From: Capitella teleta
Lineage: Eukaryota > Annelida > Polychaeta > Capitellidae
NCBI GenBank assembly: GCA_000328365.1
Contig: KB311062.1
Coordinates: 343,656 to 407,655 of the forward strand
Reading direction: 5' to 3'
Length of the DNA: 64,000 bases
Part shown: in pieces, positions 61,289 through 64,000 of the stretch
How positions within the stretch are numbered: the first letter of the stretch is position 1
Layout: each line of letters opens with the position of its first letter
The notes under the pieces: generated by a model
Told to the model about the DNA's origin: nothing
Databases searched by the model: none
What the model saw: the letters and a program-made list of their open reading frames with translations, nothing else
Translations under genes and position numbers: made by a program

Positions 61289-62087
61289 TCAGTTGGTGTA
61301 TCTCGCGTCGTCATCACATGTGTCCATATCCACAACATTCGCCTCAGAACCACGACGCGAGGAGGCGTTCAGGCAGCGGTGGTCGTGTGCGATTGCCGGC
61401 AAAGAAGCGTCTCCCCCGCCATGGGCGTACGCGTGATAGACAGGTAAAGTGCCTGTCAGGTACTGCCCGCTGATTGGGTCCCTGGCTAGAAAGCGCGGGC
61501 TCTCATACGAGTGAGGGTCGTTAGGGTGGTAGGTTGCAGTCTTAGGGCACTTTAGAAGATGAGCACCGAACTCTGGAGCTTGCGAAGATTGCGGAGGCGG
61601 CAATGTGCTCGTTGTGTCACGGTTTGGATGACCCGAGGTCAAGTCGAGGTCTTGCGGGGTTTGCTCCCCAGGCCGAAGGTGCTGGAGCTCCCAGACATGG
61701 GCGTATCCATAGTCACCCGTGCGCAGGATCCTCGCCTTGTCCGTCTCCATGGGGTCTGGGCAGTTCATTGTACTGCGACCGGAAATATGCGGAATGCGAG
61801 CTTTATTTTCTTTAACTCTGGAAATGGAATAATTTAGCATGCAATGTGAATGGCCAAATACTGAGTACTGACCTCTTTTGACAGGCTAACACGACGGCCA
61901 ATAATATCACACCCACTACAACTCCGAGAGCAATGCCTATGATGACTGCGATGATGAGGCCTGCAATGACGCCCAACATCATCATCATACTCTCACAAAA
62001 AGCCAACTTACCGAAGGGGAGGGACGTCTTATGATCATCCGATTGATCTCTGTCGACGGACGCAGCTGAAGGTAAACAAAAAAGCAT
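61289..62087 (-). CDS. Single-pass membrane protein with Pro/His-rich tail, unassigned
   Basis: Two exons, 61873-62087 and 61289-61817 (phase 2 join), 247 aa from the first ATG. A short N-terminus (about 33 aa) leads into a long hydrophobic helix (LGVIAGLIIAVIIGIALGVV then VGVILLAVVLAC) and a stop-transfer CQKR. The cytoplasmic tail of about 180 aa is rich in Pro, His and Asp, with tyrosines (DYGYAHVW, ATYHPNDPHSYESPRF, LPVYHAYAHGG). An acceptor-like site at 62066-62067 means the second block may instead join an upstream exon carrying an ectodomain outside my model. No known family recognised. Confidence 0.6.
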
Positions 62088-64000
62088 GAATCACGTGGCC
62101 ACCACGTGAGTATTGAGCATCTGTTATGTTTCTAGTAATTAATGGTCTGGTTGCATTAGATATAGAAGCGAATGCAATTGATCTGCTCTCGATCCCTTGA
62201 TGGTATTATTGCATCATTTTTACGATGTTACACTCGGCTTAAAGCAACAATCTTATCAGCGTAATGAACAGCGAGTAGCAGTTGTGTGGCCTGGATGCTC
62301 TCATATGAAACATCCCCAAGCAGGCTGATTAGTATGGACGGGATATTTCTGTTATATATTACGGACTGAATCTATGAATACCATGATTGCTGTAGTACTT
62401 GAGCATAGATCTGCATCTAGATCACTCTTGTTTCTACCGGGACTCGCTCATTGAAGACGGATCGAATCTCGACATGCAAAGAGGTAAATGGAAAGAAATG
62501 AAACGCAGTGCGATATGAACATCAGACACGAAGCGGCATGATTTCGATGCAAAGAAAAGCACTCGAGCGAATAGTGCCATTATGATCAGCTGCTATGAAA
62601 AGCTTCTAGGAAACCCAATCTGAACAAGGGCCATGGAAGGGGGACCAATGACAAGGGTGCGGACCAACAGCCACTCCTTGAACGTCGCATTTCCTGATCA
62701 CAATTTCGAGACACGTTCTGTGATAAATTCCGGCGAGCAAGCCAGCTTGCTTTCTGATGGCTTGATGCCCAATAACTCACCTCTGCTCTTAAGTCGAATT
62801 TTCGCCAGTCGACAGCGCGCAAAAATTGGCTTTTGAAAGAGCACTTGGAGCGTTGTTCGGTTGCGATTCAGGTGCACATGGTTTGGTGGACAAGCGCTGT
62901 GTGATCCTGGCATAAACGAATTGGACGGCGGATGCCTAAGAGGGAGGCTGGCGGGGGGAGAGGGCCACCATCACAGCGCCCCGTACTTGAATGAACGCCC
63001 GATTTGAGGCGAACATAATTGGCCTTTGTTAGTTATCGTCACCTCTTCCCTTGGTTGGCCTGATGCATCAGTGCTTGGGCGAGGCTCTGAGCAGGAAAGA
63101 GAGAACGCATCCGAGAAGCCTCCAACACAAGAGGCGGTAAGGACGTATTTGTAAGGGTGCTGTCTTACTGATCAAGAAACCACACGTGCACCAAAACACA
63201 ATGCACGGGTGTTTATTTAGCACAGCACCCGACAACACACGAAGACGACGCGGTTATACAGGGACTGAAGAGGCATTCAATACCATTTTGATTGTTTACT
63301 ATCGCCTGTTTGTGGTCGGCTGCCTCCGAGTCTTTTGAGGAAGGGCGGATGCAATCGGGTCGCGCCGAGATAGACGACAGCATTGGCGACTGTCATAAAG
63401 CGAGCGATGTGTGAATAGAAGGAGGAGGAACAATGTCGCCTCGCTTTGGACTCAGTGCACGCTGATCATGCTGGGCTGATGCGAAGGATAAGATGGAATG
63501 AGAAGGAAGAGAAGAAAAAAGAAAAGGCGCACAGCCAATCAACTGATGCATGTTTCCTTGATTGCAGTCTTGCGCTCTTTCATTCGAATACATTCACGGC
63601 TTCTGGGAGACGAAGGGATCTGTGAGGAAGAGACGCACAAAGGGAGCCACCCACTCCTTCGACTGGAGGTGCGGGGACATCAGCCGTGATTTAAAGAACA
63701 GGGTAGCGTCAGGTGACGCTGTTGTTTCTCGATCTATGCCGAGATATGAATGCAAAAAAACATCGCTGGCTGCTTTCTTTTCAATAACCAGAAGGAAAAC
63801 GATCCGTTTGGAGCACTGGCGGTAGAGTGCGGCAGGCGAGGGCACCTTGTGCTGCTTGGCACGAAAGACACGGCGGTGATGGCCACCGAGAAGGGCCGCC
63901 GGCAAATGAATCGCCGCCTTCAAAGATCCCAGGCATCATGAATGAAAAGAAATGACAGGAGGGGGCTTGAGCATTTAGCAGGGCAAGAGCCCCATGCATC
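62088..64000. other. Right-end region without a supportable gene
   Basis: Somewhat more GC-rich, with purine-rich tracts (63420-63540). It could hold upstream exons or the promoter of the minus-strand membrane-protein gene. The frames seen on either strand show no domain and no convincing splice pattern. Confidence 0.35.

Overview
This is a nuclear window from an animal: spliced genes, many introns of only 48-60 bp with GT..AG borders, orthologues found across metazoans (RAB23, OSER1, an MTDH/LYRIC-like gene, FRRS1-like, HBS1L), and a heavy load of small DNA transposons, SINE and LINE pieces and simple repeats in AT-rich spacers. Tiny introns, AT-rich spacers and a secreted C-type-lectin/VWD gene would fit an early-branching marine animal such as a sponge. 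That placement is an inference, not something the sequence proves. Two short N gaps (13223-13279 and 53962-54011) show it is a scaffold.

Layout. 1-440: Ty3/Gypsy integrase fossil. 1768-8830 (+): HBS1L translation-rescue GTPase; its 3-kb first intron holds three DNA transposons nested one inside another, and its middle exons can be spliced in frame with or without a SKI7-like exon. 9458-10318: pogo-type transposon with transposase remnants. 11946-14760 (-) and 15953-16922 (+): an MTDH/LYRIC-like gene and OSER1, divergent around one promoter region with octamer, CRE and ETS-like sites. 17602-19555 (-): RAB23, tail to tail with OSER1. 19566-28357: spacer with a decayed Tc1-like copy, one copy of a TTAA-flanked MITE and simple repeats.

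28358-35028 (+): a 15-exon reeler-DOMON-cytochrome b561 ferric reductase (FRRS1-like). Its large intron 8 carries, on the other strand, a complete intronless hydroxymethylbilane synthase gene (HMBS, haem synthesis) and a LINE tail. 39758-44068 (+): a secreted protein with four C-type lectin domains, then VWD, C8 and TIL domains. 45497-47496 (+): an unassigned multipass membrane protein.

47532-61288 is mostly repeats: two copies of a tRNA-type SINE, a hAT element with a perfect 8-bp target duplication, a LINE reverse transcriptase piece and the second TTAA MITE. 61289-62087 (-): a small single-pass membrane protein of unknown function. The last 2 kb shows no supportable gene.

Functional links: HBS1L/SKI7 works in ribosome rescue and exosome recruitment. 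HMBS makes the haem precursor that b561 domains such as that of its host gene finally bind. LYRIC and OSER1 may be co-regulated. These links are inferences from family knowledge and position.
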